Assembly: GCA_035541735.1 (NCBI GenBank)
Contig: DATKMS010000002.1
Location: 1-43,225 of the forward strand
DNA: 43,225 bases
Origin: DATKMS01 sp035541735
GTDB lineage: Bacteria > Desulfobacterota > Binatia > HRBIN30
Reading direction: 5' to 3'
Position 1 is the first letter of the stretch. Each line of letters begins with the position of its first letter. The position numbers and the translations under genes are program-made. This document shows, one piece after another, positions 8,782-18,259 of the stretch. The notes under the pieces are model-generated. The model worked only from the letters and a program-made list of their open reading frames with translations, was not told where the DNA came from and did not search any database.

Positions 8782-10017
8782 TCAACGCACCAGCTGGTTC
8801 AGCTCGAAGATGGGCAGCAAGATCGCCATGACGATGAACAAGACGACACCGCCGCCGACGAGGATCATCACGGGCTCCAGGATGCTGGTCACCGCCGTCA
8901 CCGACGTTTCCACTTCACGGTCGTAGGCATCGGCGGCCTTGGCGAGCATCGCTTCGAGCTCGCCGCTCTTCTCACCCACGGCAATCATGTGGACGAGCAT
9001 TGCAGGAAACAGTCCGCTCTTCTTCAAAGGAGGCGCGATGCTTTGACCTTCGCGGATGCTGGAGCGGGCATCGTCGATGGCCTGGCTGAGCACGGTATTG
9101 CTCACGACATTCTTCACGATGTCGAGCGCGGTGAGCAATGTGATTCCACTGGTCAGCAGAGTCGAGAGCGTGCGCGCGAACCGCGCCAGCGCCACCTTCT
9201 TGATGAGCTTGCCGACGTAGGGGATGGAGAGCGTGTAGCGATCAAAGCGCAGACGGCCGGCGGGCGTCCGCAGGCTCAGACGGATCGCCACGATGACGAG
9301 CAGAATCGTGCCGACGACCAGCCACCAGTAGTCCTGCATGAAACCGCTGATCGCCAGCAGGATGGTCGTCATCAGCGGCAAGGTGGCTTGGTTCTCGCTG
9401 AAGATCTTGGTGACCTTGGGCACGACGTACGACAGGAGAAAGAGGAGGATGGCGCCGCCGGCGGTACCCATCAACGCCGGATAGGTCAGCGCGCCACGGA
9501 CCTTGTCGCGCAGCGCGGCATAGTTTTCGGTGTAGTCGGCGAGGCGCAAGAGGACCAAATCGAGCGAGCCACTGGCCTCGCCGGCGCGTACCATGTTGAT
9601 GTAGAGGTCCGTGAAGACACGCGGATGCCCCTTGAGAGCGTCAGCGAGGGACGTCCCTTCGGTCACTTGCTCGCGCACCTGGGACAGCATCCGTTTGATG
9701 CGCGCATTCTCGACCTGCTCGATGAGGGCGGAGAGACAGTCGACGAGCGGTAGCCCGGCACCCACCAGGGTCGCCAGCTGCCGTGTGAGCAGCGCCAGGT
9801 CCGGGGGGCTGATGCGTTCCGTGAACACGGCGAGCGAGAATTCCGTGCGCGCGGCAGCCACCGCGGTCTTGGACTTCCGCTGCTCCTCGGTGACGTCGGT
9901 GGGGAAGATCCCATCGCGGCGGAGTTTCTGGCGTGCCCCCTTGGGATTGTCCGCATCGACGATGCCGGTGACGGCTTTTCCCTGGCTGCTCAGGCCCTTG
10001 TACGCGTAGACTGGCAT
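8782..10017 (-). CDS. gspF: Type II secretion inner-membrane platform protein GspF
   Basis: This 411-residue polytopic protein starts MPVYAYKGLSSQGKAVTG, the usual GspF opening. Two T2SSF domains occupy about 75-195 and 275-398, each followed by hydrophobic helices (GTAGGAILLFLLSYVVP, and a C-terminal VGGGVVLFIVMAILLP). The motif ALLTRQLATLVGAGLPL matches the family. GspF is the rotor-like platform under the pseudopilus and contacts GspE and GspL. Full family length. Confidence 0.95.
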   Translation of the reverse strand: MPVYAYKGLSSQGKAVTGIVDADNPKGARQKLRRDGIFPTDVTEEQRKSKTAVAAARTEFSLAVFTERISPPDLALLTRQLATLVGAGLPLVDCLSALIEQVENARIKRMLSQVREQVTEGTSLADALKGHPRVFTDLYINMVRAGEASGSLDLVLLRLADYTENYAALRDKVRGALTYPALMGTAGGAILLFLLSYVVPKVTKIFSENQATLPLMTTILLAISGFMQDYWWLVVGTILLVIVAIRLSLRTPAGRLRFDRYTLSIPYVGKLIKKVALARFARTLSTLLTSGITLLTALDIVKNVVSNTVLSQAIDDARSSIREGQSIAPPLKKSGLFPAMLVHMIAVGEKSGELEAMLAKAADAYDREVETSVTAVTSILEPVMILVGGGVVLFIVMAILLPIFELNQLVR

Positions 10018-10112
10018 TGCCCGCCTTTACCGACGCGAAGCCAGCGTGGAAATTCGATGCTGCCCTCTGGGCATTGGGAGCAGACCGGACCCAGGCTGCC
10101 AGCCAGCGGGCG

Positions 10113-11822
10113 TCACACCAGGTCTTCCTGCGTCACGCGCAGGATTTCCTCGATGCTGGTGAGCCCTTCAACGACCTTGTCGGCGCCATCCTCGCGCAGG
10201 GTGTTCATTCCCCTGGCGGTGGCCGCACGGCGGATGGTCGCCGCATCGGCGCTCTTCATGATGAGCGTGCGCACTTCGTCGTCCACAACTAGCAGCTCAT
10301 GAATCCCCGTGCGGCCGCGATAGCCCGTGCGCTTGCACTGCGCACATCCCTCGCCAGGCTTGTAGACGGTCTTTCCCAACATCCGCTGCGGAGTGATACC
10401 CAGCTCCTCCAACTCCTCACGGGTTGGTTGATACGGCGCCCGGCACGACGGGCAGAGGCGGCGCACGAGACGCTGCGCCATGACCGCGATCACTGACGAG
10501 GAGACGAGAAACGGCTCGATGCCCATGTCGAGCAAGCGTGTGATCGAACCGAACGAGTCGTTGGTGTGCAACGTCGAGAACACCAAGTGGCCGGTCAGCG
10601 CTGCCTGAATGGCAATCTCCGCAGTTTCGAGGTCACGAATCTCACCCACCATGATCACGTCCGGATCTTGGCGCAGAATCGAGCGCAAGCCGCTGGCGAA
10701 GGTCAACTCGATCTTGGGATTCACCTGGATTTGGCCGATGCCATGGAGCTGGTATTCGACCGGATCTTCAATGGTGATGATGTTCTTGTCACTGGTGTTG
10801 ATCTTGGACAGCGCCGCATACAGGGTCGTCGTCTTGCCGCTGCCGGTGGGACCGGTCACGAGTAGGATGCCGTGACTCTGCTTGATGAGCTTGTGCACCA
10901 AATCGAGCTTCATGCCGGCAAGCCCGAGTTCCTCGAGCTGCAAGACGGTGGTGGCTTTGTCGAGCAAGCGCATGACCACGCGCTCCCCAAACGACGTGGG
11001 AACGATCGAGACACGGATATCGATGTCCTTGCCGGCCAGGCGGATGCGGATGCGCCCATCTTGTGGCAGGCGCTTTTCAGCGATGTTCAGGCCGGCCATG
11101 ATCTTGACGCGCGAGATGATGACCGGCTGGAAACGCTTCGGTGGCGAGATGATGTCGTAGAGGATGCCGTCGATGCGAAAGCGGACGGTGAGATCGCGCT
11201 CGAACGGCTCGATGTGAATGTCGCTGGCGCGGTCCTTGGCCGCCTGAAAGAGCAATGAGTTGACGAGCCGGATGATCGGTGCCTCATCATCGGACTCGAG
11301 CAAATCGCGCGGTTCTTCCAAGTCGGTCGCCATGAGATCGAGGCGCTCCTCATCGAGGCCGTCCATGAGTTCGGACGCCGAGCCGGACGCCATGTCGTAG
11401 ACGCGATTGATGGCATCGACGATGACCGGTCCGGGCGCAACCATCACCCGGATCGGCATGCGCAGCAACAAGCGCACGTCATCGAGCGGGCCCAAGCTCG
11501 CGGGATCAGCCGTGGCCACGAGTACCGTGTTCCCGTCACGCGCCACCGGCAGCAGCAGGCAGCGTTTCGCGAAGTTGATCGGCAATTGATTGATCAACTC
11601 CAGTACGTCACCGTCCTCGGGCAAACGCTCGCTGAACGGCAGTCCGAAGTGCTTGGCGAGCGCCTCAGCCCACCGCTTGGGATCAATGGCGCCCATCTCC
11701 TGCAAGACATCACCAAGTGCCTTGCCGTCACGCTGGCGCTCGCGTGCCTTCTCCAAGGTCTCTTCGGAGACGCCACCTTCTTCGACGAGGAAGGCTTCCA
11801 ACGATCGCGCTGCAACCGCCAT
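10113..11822 (-). CDS. gspE: Type II secretion ATPase GspE
   Basis: The 569-residue protein drives pseudopilus assembly by ATP hydrolysis at the cytoplasmic face. It has an N-terminal MshEN-like domain (about 1-145), N2 domain, Walker A GPTGSGKT at 324-331, Asp box near 352, Walker B region QDPDVIMVGEIRD near 385-397, His box FSTLHTND near 415, and a tetracysteine zinc site (C457, C460, C493, C496). All catalytic motifs are intact. The gene abuts gspD upstream (7 bp) and is 95 bp from gspF downstream. Confidence 0.96.
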   Translation of the reverse strand: MAVAARSLEAFLVEEGGVSEETLEKARERQRDGKALGDVLQEMGAIDPKRWAEALAKHFGLPFSERLPEDGDVLELINQLPINFAKRCLLLPVARDGNTVLVATADPASLGPLDDVRLLLRMPIRVMVAPGPVIVDAINRVYDMASGSASELMDGLDEERLDLMATDLEEPRDLLESDDEAPIIRLVNSLLFQAAKDRASDIHIEPFERDLTVRFRIDGILYDIISPPKRFQPVIISRVKIMAGLNIAEKRLPQDGRIRIRLAGKDIDIRVSIVPTSFGERVVMRLLDKATTVLQLEELGLAGMKLDLVHKLIKQSHGILLVTGPTGSGKTTTLYAALSKINTSDKNIITIEDPVEYQLHGIGQIQVNPKIELTFASGLRSILRQDPDVIMVGEIRDLETAEIAIQAALTGHLVFSTLHTNDSFGSITRLLDMGIEPFLVSSSVIAVMAQRLVRRLCPSCRAPYQPTREELEELGITPQRMLGKTVYKPGEGCAQCKRTGYRGRTGIHELLVVDDEVRTLIMKSADAATIRRAATARGMNTLREDGADKVVEGLTSIEEILRVTQEDLV

Positions 11823-11829
11823 GTACCGC

Positions 11830-14646
11830 TCAGTTGAGAGCTTCCCAGCTCGCGGTCATCAATGTTCCCGGTTCCGTCGGTTCTCGCCAATGCAAGAACG
11901 TGCGCGGCTCCTCGCTCACTTTAATTCCCTCGGGGTACGAGGCAAAAGCCTCATCGGGCGTCGCAAAGACATCTAAGCATTCATAGTTAGCAGTGTAGCC
12001 GTCGCTTCGAAAGCGATACGTCCCGCCCATGTGGAAGAAGTCCGCTAGGGACGAGCCCACCGGCACAGCCAACGCCAGCAGACCGTTGCTGGTGACCAGG
12101 CTCTCCGGTGGCGTGCCGAACTCCCAGAGGGTCGCCATCAAGACGTAGCGGTTCGCCCCGGATGCCCGGGGGGCGGCCGGCGGTGGCCGTTCTGTCGTCG
12201 GCGCCTGGGCAAGTGGTTCCTCCCTGAGCGGCTTCGGCTCTTCCTTGGGCGCCCCCGCGGGGGCGCCGGCCTCGGGTTGGGTCGGCTCGACCGACGGCCG
12301 CACTTCCCACGACGGACGATACAGCTGCTCCCAGTGCGGGGCGCGCAAGCCGCGCTCCTCAAAATGCTTGCGCATCTTGTCGTCGCGTTCCTCGACCGAG
12401 AGGTTCCGCTGTTCGCGCTCGTTGCGGATGATGTGCGGCGTCAGGAAGATCAGCAGGTTTGTTTTGCGGTTGCGGTCGCTGCTGAAGCGGAAGAAGTTGC
12501 CGATCACCGGGATGTCGGAAATGTAGGGGACTTTCGTCTGGTCCTTGTTCTTCACGTCGAAGATCAGACCACCGATGACCACGGTCTGGGCGTCCTTGGC
12601 GACCACGGTGGTTGTAGCCGAGCGGATGGTCGTCGTCGGTCCGAGCTGCGGGTCGTTGGAGATCACGTCGGACACCTCCTCGAAGATGTCGAGCCGCAGG
12701 CTGCCGCCTTCGGAGATCTGGGGCGTGACGCGCAGCGTGATACCCACGTCGCGACGCTCGATGGTGGCAAACGTGTTCGACAGGTTGACCTCGCTGGTCG
12801 ACCGGCTGGCAATGAAGGGCACGTTTTGCCCGGAGACGATTTCCGCCTCCTGGTTGTCGCTGGTCAAGATGGTTGGCGCGGAGAGAATGTTGGTGTCGCT
12901 CTGCCTTTCGAGGGCGCGCAGCAACGCCTGTTGTGCGGGCACGGTCACGCCGTTGACCGTGACGGTCTGGCTACTGGCGGCGGCGAGGATCAGGCCTTGG
13001 AGGCTGGCAGGACTCAGGAGGTTGTTGATGTCGCCGCTGAGATTGGTGCGCCCGAAGCCCACGCCGTTGCCCAGGGACGTGGCGGCCTGGAACTCGATGC
13101 CCAGTTCACGCGTCTTGTCGAGGGAGACTTCGGCGATGATGGCTTCCAAATAGACTTGTCGCCGACGCACATCGAGCTTTTCAATCACCTCCTTGAGAGT
13201 TTCGAAGTCCTGTGGCGAAGCGTTGATGATCAGCGCATTAGTGGCCGGATCGGCAGTGAGGCGAACCTGACCTTCGAACTCGCTCTGTTGTTGCCCGGGG
13301 ATGCCGCCGGTGCCGGTGCCACCGATGCCACCACCCGGAGTCAAACCGCCGCCGATACCGCCGATGCCGCCGAAGCCGGTACGACCGGCGCTTCCGAACC
13401 CCGTCTGACCGATGCCGCCCAGGCTGCCACTGACCCCACCGCCTAGACCGAGTCCGCCGCCAAAACCCGTGGAGCCGGCGAGCGCGCTCCCGAAGCCGCC
13501 CTGGCCGGCGGTGCCGCCGAATCCGCCGGTGCCGAGTCGGGCATTGCGCAAGCCGCGGCCACCAGCCAGACCAACACCCCCGAACCCAGGGATCCCGCCA
13601 AACCCGCCGCCCCCTCCGATCAACGATCCGAGCACACCGACCATCTCGAAGGCATTGGCGTATTTCAGGTAATAGACGTGGATGCGTCCCGTGCCGAGTG
13701 GCAGGGGCACGTCCAGACGTCCGATGAGATCCTTGATGCGGCGCATCTCCGGCGGGCCAGCGAGGATGATCAGCGAATTGGTGCGCTGATCAGGAATGAT
13801 CTTGAAGGCCTTCTCCGGCGTGGTACCGCCGGAAACCGGCGCCGCCGCACCGGGCGCCCCGGGGGCCGCCGGCCGTGCACCGCGGCGCAGGCGCGCATCC
13901 GGTGCCGCACCAGGCTGTGTCGCCGGCCCTCCCCCTGCCCCACCGCCTTGATCCTCCAGCACTTGCTGCAAGAGCGAGGCAACATCAGCGGCCAGCGCAT
14001 AGTTCAGCCGCACGACTTCAATCCCCTGCTCGAAACCCTCGACATCGAGCTGGCTCAGGATCTTCGCGAGTCGATCGGTTTGTGCCGCAGTGTCGATGAG
14101 GATCAGCGTATTGGTGGCCGCGTACGCTGCCAGCAGGCCATCGGGCGACACCAGCGGTTGCAGCACGGCGACCATGTTGTTGGCGTCGACGTACTTCAGG
14201 GGAATCAACCGTGTGATGTACTCGTCGGACGGGGCCGGCACTTGCTTCGGAAGGATGGTGTCCAGCGTCGACGTCCTCGCCTCCTTGGTCGCCACGATCT
14301 TGATGACCGCGCCGGACGGTACCGTCGTGAATCCCTTGACTTGAAGCACCGACTGGAAGACGAGGTACGCCTCATCCACCGAGATTTTCGATGGCGAGAT
14401 GATCGTGATCTTCCCACGCACCTTTTCGTCGACGATGAAGTTTTTACCCGTGATCTCGCTGATGAACTTGACCAGGACACTGATATCCACATCCTGGAAG
14501 TCCATGGTGATCAGCCGTTCGGTGCCTTCCTTTTCGCCCCCACCCGCGGCGGGTGCCTGTTGCGCCGACACCGCGTCCTGCGTGCCACCCCAGGAGGCAA
14601 AGATCACCCATCCCAGGACCAGCAGGCGTATCATCACTTGCCGCAT
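11830..14646 (-). CDS. gspD: Type II secretion secretin GspD with glycine-rich insert and C-terminal extension
   Basis: At 938 residues this is much longer than the usual 650-750. A signal peptide (1-28, ending VSA) precedes N0 (about 44-120), N1, N2 and N3 domains and the secretin barrel (about 490-742, with VPYISDIPVIGNFFR and LLIFLTPHII). Residues about 343-451 are almost pure Gly/Ala/Ser/Thr/Phe repeats inserted in N3. After the barrel come a charged helix, a Pro/Glu/Ala-rich linker (about 780-828) and a folded-looking domain (about 830-938) that I do not recognise. GspD forms the outer-membrane channel. The barrel motifs are complete, so function is expected. Confidence 0.95.
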   Translation of the reverse strand: MRQVMIRLLVLGWVIFASWGGTQDAVSAQQAPAAGGGEKEGTERLITMDFQDVDISVLVKFISEITGKNFIVDEKVRGKITIISPSKISVDEAYLVFQSVLQVKGFTTVPSGAVIKIVATKEARTSTLDTILPKQVPAPSDEYITRLIPLKYVDANNMVAVLQPLVSPDGLLAAYAATNTLILIDTAAQTDRLAKILSQLDVEGFEQGIEVVRLNYALAADVASLLQQVLEDQGGGAGGGPATQPGAAPDARLRRGARPAAPGAPGAAAPVSGGTTPEKAFKIIPDQRTNSLIILAGPPEMRRIKDLIGRLDVPLPLGTGRIHVYYLKYANAFEMVGVLGSLIGGGGGFGGIPGFGGVGLAGGRGLRNARLGTGGFGGTAGQGGFGSALAGSTGFGGGLGLGGGVSGSLGGIGQTGFGSAGRTGFGGIGGIGGGLTPGGGIGGTGTGGIPGQQQSEFEGQVRLTADPATNALIINASPQDFETLKEVIEKLDVRRRQVYLEAIIAEVSLDKTRELGIEFQAATSLGNGVGFGRTNLSGDINNLLSPASLQGLILAAASSQTVTVNGVTVPAQQALLRALERQSDTNILSAPTILTSDNQEAEIVSGQNVPFIASRSTSEVNLSNTFATIERRDVGITLRVTPQISEGGSLRLDIFEEVSDVISNDPQLGPTTTIRSATTTVVAKDAQTVVIGGLIFDVKNKDQTKVPYISDIPVIGNFFRFSSDRNRKTNLLIFLTPHIIRNEREQRNLSVEERDDKMRKHFEERGLRAPHWEQLYRPSWEVRPSVEPTQPEAGAPAGAPKEEPKPLREEPLAQAPTTERPPPAAPRASGANRYVLMATLWEFGTPPESLVTSNGLLALAVPVGSSLADFFHMGGTYRFRSDGYTANYECLDVFATPDEAFASYPEGIKVSEEPRTFLHWREPTEPGTLMTASWEALN

Positions 14647-14662
14647 ACCACCCTCGGTCGAT

Positions 14663-15610
14663 CTATTGGAATTGGTAGTTCAGGGTCATGTTCTCTTTGT
14701 TGCGAAGGACGTTCACGCTGATGTTTTGCTCGTTGCGGAGCTGCTGGAACAGCGCGAGCGCCTTCGCCGGATCGGACAGGTCGGACCCATTGACCTGTTG
14801 GATGACATCGCCGTTCTTGAGCCCAATCTCGTCAAAGATACTGCCCTGTCGAATCGCGAACAGACGGAAGCCAACAGACTTCCCACCCTCGAAGTGCGGC
14901 ACGGCGCGCACCTGGGTGAAGAGCTGGTTCATGTTATCGAGCGCGGCGTCCACCTCGCTCTTGTCGATCTGGTATTGATTTTCGCCCACCTGCCGGATGT
15001 GTGGGTTCTGACCCGACTGCGCGGATTGACCCGGCTGCCCAGGCTGACCCGGCACCCCCGGCGGCGCGACCGCGGCACCCGGTGCAGCCCCAGGGGGCAG
15101 CGCACGCGCTGGTGCGACACCAGCCGGTGCGGGGCCCCCACCCTGCGGTGGCGACAACTCGAGGATTTCATCCTTGCCGTCGCGGTCGAGAATCACTCGA
15201 TCCCATTCAATCTGCTTGACCACGGCACTACCGGCAACGCTGTCACTGATGCGATAGAGATCCTGCTTGCGCGTCGTCAGGTCTTCGATCACGCAGTACG
15301 ACGAGCCGTCGGCGTGCACCACCACGCCCCACAACTTCAGCTTGAGTTCTGTGGGCTTGGGCGGCTCCTTCGGCTTCTCCGGCTCCGGTTTCGCCGAGTT
15401 GAAAATGTCGCGGGACTGAATCGCTGCGTAATAGGAGGCGGGCCTCTTGGGTTCCCGCGCCAAGGGGGGCGGAGGGGGACTCAGATGCACCTCAGGGGAG
15501 GGCGTCAGGCGGGCAGCAATCGCCGTGCTCACCGTCGAAGCCCCCCAATAGGCCACCATTGCCAGCAGGGCCAGGTTGACCCAGACGAGGTGTCGAGGGG
15601 AAATCTTCAT
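14663..15610 (-). CDS. gspC: Type II secretion inner-membrane clamp protein GspC
   Basis: The 315-residue protein has a membrane helix (about 8-30), a Pro-rich stretch, the homology-region domain (about 60-150, RDIFNSAKPEP, LKLWGVVVHADGSSYCVIED), a Gly/Pro/Gln-rich linker (about 160-205) and a C-terminal PDZ domain (about 235-315, IGLKNGDVIQQVNGSDL). GspC couples the inner-membrane platform to the GspD N0 domain, and its PDZ domain can select substrates. First gene of the minus-strand operon, 16 bp before gspD. Confidence 0.93.
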   Translation of the reverse strand: MKISPRHLVWVNLALLAMVAYWGASTVSTAIAARLTPSPEVHLSPPPPPLAREPKRPASYYAAIQSRDIFNSAKPEPEKPKEPPKPTELKLKLWGVVVHADGSSYCVIEDLTTRKQDLYRISDSVAGSAVVKQIEWDRVILDRDGKDEILELSPPQGGGPAPAGVAPARALPPGAAPGAAVAPPGVPGQPGQPGQSAQSGQNPHIRQVGENQYQIDKSEVDAALDNMNQLFTQVRAVPHFEGGKSVGFRLFAIRQGSIFDEIGLKNGDVIQQVNGSDLSDPAKALALFQQLRNEQNISVNVLRNKENMTLNYQFQ

Positions 15611-15671
15611 TGCGAACCGCGGACTCTATAAGACAGAACGTCCTAGCAAATTCAAGCAAATGATCCCGAGC

Positions 15672-15700
15672 TTGACACCACAGAGGCACCTCAGTAGCGT
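15672..15700 (+). promoter_or_regulatory. Promoter of the Fe-S carrier / tetrapyrrole genes
   Basis: A consensus -35 TTGACA (15672-15677) is followed after exactly 17 bp by TAGCGT (15695-15700), which keeps the T1, A2 and T6 of a -10 element. It points to the gene at 15770, whose ribosome site GAGGAG lies at about 15759. The opposite strand of the same 159-bp divergent gap must carry the gsp promoter; a TTATAG-like -10 near 15628 is the best candidate. Confidence 0.55.
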
Positions 15701-15769
15701 AGAAGACGAACGACATTCGAGAACCTTCAAGTTCTACGCCGATTCCGGAATTATCGAGGAGATCCCCCT

Positions 15770-16153
15770 ATGGACGAGCCGACCACCGCAGCCGATTTGG
15801 ACGTGCAAGCAGTCGACCATCCGGAACCGATCCTCTCGCTGACGCCGCTCGCTAGTGAGATGGCCAAGTCGGCCATGGAGCGTGAGGGCCTCACGGATGC
15901 CGGCTTACGGGTGGCGGTCGTGGGTGGGGGTTGCTCGGGTTTTCAGTACAGTCTGAGCTTCGAAACCGCCGCTCGCGCTGACGATACCGTTCTCGAGCAG
16001 CATGGCGTACGCCTGTTCGTGGATTCCACCAGCCTCCCCTACCTGCGCGGGATGACGATCGACTATGTCACCGGCCTGCACGGTGCAGGGTTCAAGTTTG
16101 TGAATCCGAACGCCACCCGTACTTGTGGATGTGGATCGTCGTTTGCCGTGTAG
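15770..16153 (+). CDS. erpA: A-type iron-sulfur cluster carrier (IscA/ErpA family)
   Basis: The 127-residue protein carries the HesB/IscA domain (about 22-127) with the three ligand cysteines in GGGCSGFQY and TCGCGSSF. The first 20 residues are a variable acidic extension. A-type carriers pass Fe-S clusters to apoproteins such as enzymes of isoprenoid and tetrapyrrole synthesis. It is divergent from gspC and starts the plus-strand tetrapyrrole cluster, 99 bp before the next gene. ErpA, IscA and SufA cannot be told apart with certainty from sequence alone. Confidence 0.88.
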   Translation: MDEPTTAADLDVQAVDHPEPILSLTPLASEMAKSAMEREGLTDAGLRVAVVGGGCSGFQYSLSFETAARADDTVLEQHGVRLFVDSTSLPYLRGMTIDYVTGLHGAGFKFVNPNATRTCGCGSSFAV

Positions 16154-16252
16154 GCACCGACACGGTTTCCCTCGACCCGACGTCTGGCCGCCATCATCCG
16201 CAGCACCGGCGCTTCATTCCCGCCGCAGTGCGACTGTGCTAGCATTCCGCCA

Positions 16253-16972
16253 ATGAATTACTACCCGATCTTTCTGCGGGTAGCGGGACGTTCGTGCCTA
16301 GTAGTTGGTGGAGGAAGAGTAGCCGAACAGAAGGTTGAGTCGCTGCTCTCAGCCGGCGCCCGTGTAACCGTGCTTAGTCCCCGGCTCACACCGCGCTTGC
16401 AGGCGCTCGCCGTCGCCAATCGCATCACGCATGTCGAGCGCACGTACACCGAAGGGGATCTGGCCGGATACCTGCTCGCCTGCGCGGCCACCGATGACAA
16501 CGGCTTGCACGCGCGCATCGCGGCCGAGGCAGAAACGGCGGGTGTGCTCCTCAACGTCGTCGACCGTCCGCAACTGTGCCACTTCATCACACCATCCGTC
16601 GTGGAACGCGGCGACCTGATGATTGCAACCTCGACCAACGGCGCGAGCCCGGCGATGGCCAAGCGCATTCGGCGCGAGTTGGAGGAGAGCTTTGGACCTG
16701 AATATGAACTGGCGCTGACACTGCTGCGCCGCGTACGCGAGTCGCTGCACCCCGGCGCCTGCAGCCGCACGGAGCGCTTGCGGATTTTCAATGCACTCGT
16801 CGATTCACCCCTGCTGGACTATCTGCGACACGGTCGCCAGCATGATATTGACGCCCTGCTGGCGTCGACCATCGGTGCGGGCGTGTCGCTCGCCAGCTTG
16901 GGCATCGAACTCCCACCTGCCCGCCGCAAGGCCATCGGTGACACTCTCGACCCGGGCTATGGCGGGGACTGA
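16253..16972 (+). CDS. Precorrin-2 dehydrogenase / sirohydrochlorin ferrochelatase (CysG N-terminal or Met8 type)
   Basis: The 239-residue protein begins MNYYPIFLRVAGRSCLVVGGG, the family's NAD-binding opening (GGGRVAEQK). It continues with the central motif NVVDRPQLCHFITPSVVERG and the dimerisation segment TSTNGASPAMAKRIRREL. It oxidises precorrin-2 to sirohydrochlorin and may insert iron to make siroheme. The methyltransferase that makes precorrin-2 is supplied by the CobA half of the fusion protein three genes downstream. Its stop codon directly touches the hemA start. Confidence 0.9.
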   Translation: MNYYPIFLRVAGRSCLVVGGGRVAEQKVESLLSAGARVTVLSPRLTPRLQALAVANRITHVERTYTEGDLAGYLLACAATDDNGLHARIAAEAETAGVLLNVVDRPQLCHFITPSVVERGDLMIATSTNGASPAMAKRIRRELEESFGPEYELALTLLRRVRESLHPGACSRTERLRIFNALVDSPLLDYLRHGRQHDIDALLASTIGAGVSLASLGIELPPARRKAIGDTLDPGYGGD

Positions 16973-16975
16973 GTG

Positions 16976-18259
16976 ATGCATCGCGAGATCGTGATCGTCG
17001 GCGTCAATCACCGCCGGGCCCCCGTCGAGGTGCGCGAGAAGGTCAACTTCAACGACGACGGGCGGCTGGACGATGCCCTCCGACAACTGATCGCGCTTGA
17101 ACCGATCGAAGAGGGCGTCATCTTGTCGACCTGCAATCGCGTCGAAGTCGTGGCGACCACCACCGATGGGGACCTGGCTGTGGAGGCGTTGTCGTCGTTC
17201 CTGGCCAATCGAGAAGATGCCGCGCCGCAACTCCTCGCCGAACATCTGTCGGTGTACCGGGGCCGCGAGGCAGTGCGCCATCTCTTCCGGGTGGCGGCGA
17301 GCCTCGACTCCATGGTGGTCGGCGAGCCCCAGATTCTAGGGCAGCTCAAGGAGTTCTACGGCCGCTCCGCGGTCGTCGGCAGCGCCGGCACGGTGCTGCA
17401 CCGCTGCTTTCACAAGTCCTTCAGCGTGGCGAAGCGGGTGCGTACGGAAACCGGCGTCGCCACCAAGGCGGTGTCCGTGAGCTCGGCAGCGGTCGAGCTC
17501 GCTTCTAAGATCTTCGATCGGCTCGAGGATAAGACGGCGATGCTCATTGGCGCCGGCACCATGAGCGAACTGGCAGCACGCCACCTCATGGCGCACGGCG
17601 TCGCCAATATGATCGTCACCAACCGCACCTTCGATCGAGCGGTCGAGCTGGCGCGCGACTTTCGCGGCACCCCGGTCCCATTCAGTGATTTCCGGCGCTA
17701 CCTGCCCATGGCCGACGTCGTCATCGGCTCGACCGGCGCCGACCATTTCGTGCTCACCCCGCCGCTGGTCGAGGAAGCGTTGCGCGAGCGCAAGTACCGT
17801 CCAATGTTCCTCATCGACATGAGCGTGCCACGCACCTTCGATCCCGGGATCAACGAACTCGAAAACGTCTACCTCTACGACATCGACGACCTGGGTGGCG
17901 TGGCAGAGTTGAATCGTGACGAGCGCGGGCGCGAGGCCGAAAAGGCCGAGGCGATCGTTGAGGAAGAGGTCGAGACGTTCGGCAAGTGGCTCGCGGGCCT
18001 CGATGCCGTGCCGACGATCGTTGCGCTGCGCCAAAAAATCGAAGCGATTCGCAAGTCCGAGCTGGAAAGGACACTCGCGACGCTCCACGAGTTGACACCG
18101 CGCGAGCGCGACAGCCTCGAAGCCATGACATCGGCGATCGTCAACAAGATCCTCCACAGTCCCATCACGCATCTCAAACAGCACGACCGCCGACGCGAGA
18201 CATTCTACTTGGCTGCAGCGCGGCAGCTCTTCGACATCGAGGAGCCAGAAGACCGTTGA
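16976..18259 (+). CDS. hemA: Glutamyl-tRNA reductase
   Basis: The 427-residue enzyme reduces glutamyl-tRNA to glutamate-1-semialdehyde, the committed step of C5-pathway tetrapyrrole synthesis. The catalytic Cys is residue 53 in STCNRVE, followed by VGEPQILGQLKEFY, the NADPH-site AMLIGAGTMSELAARHL, and the C-terminal dimerisation helices with HSPITHLKQ. I prefer ATG 16976 over the adjoining GTG 16973. The gene begins right at the previous stop (TGAGTGATG) and its own stop overlaps the hemC start, so translation is coupled. No hemL is in the window. Confidence 0.95.
   Translation: MHREIVIVGVNHRRAPVEVREKVNFNDDGRLDDALRQLIALEPIEEGVILSTCNRVEVVATTTDGDLAVEALSSFLANREDAAPQLLAEHLSVYRGREAVRHLFRVAASLDSMVVGEPQILGQLKEFYGRSAVVGSAGTVLHRCFHKSFSVAKRVRTETGVATKAVSVSSAAVELASKIFDRLEDKTAMLIGAGTMSELAARHLMAHGVANMIVTNRTFDRAVELARDFRGTPVPFSDFRRYLPMADVVIGSTGADHFVLTPPLVEEALRERKYRPMFLIDMSVPRTFDPGINELENVYLYDIDDLGGVAELNRDERGREAEKAEAIVEEEVETFGKWLAGLDAVPTIVALRQKIEAIRKSELERTLATLHELTPRERDSLEAMTSAIVNKILHSPITHLKQHDRRRETFYLAAARQLFDIEEPEDR

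Noticed and set aside
17986..18255. A HemC with a 90-residue N-terminal extension
   Set aside because: That part lies inside hemA in another frame; the TTG at 18256 gives the family N-terminus and length.
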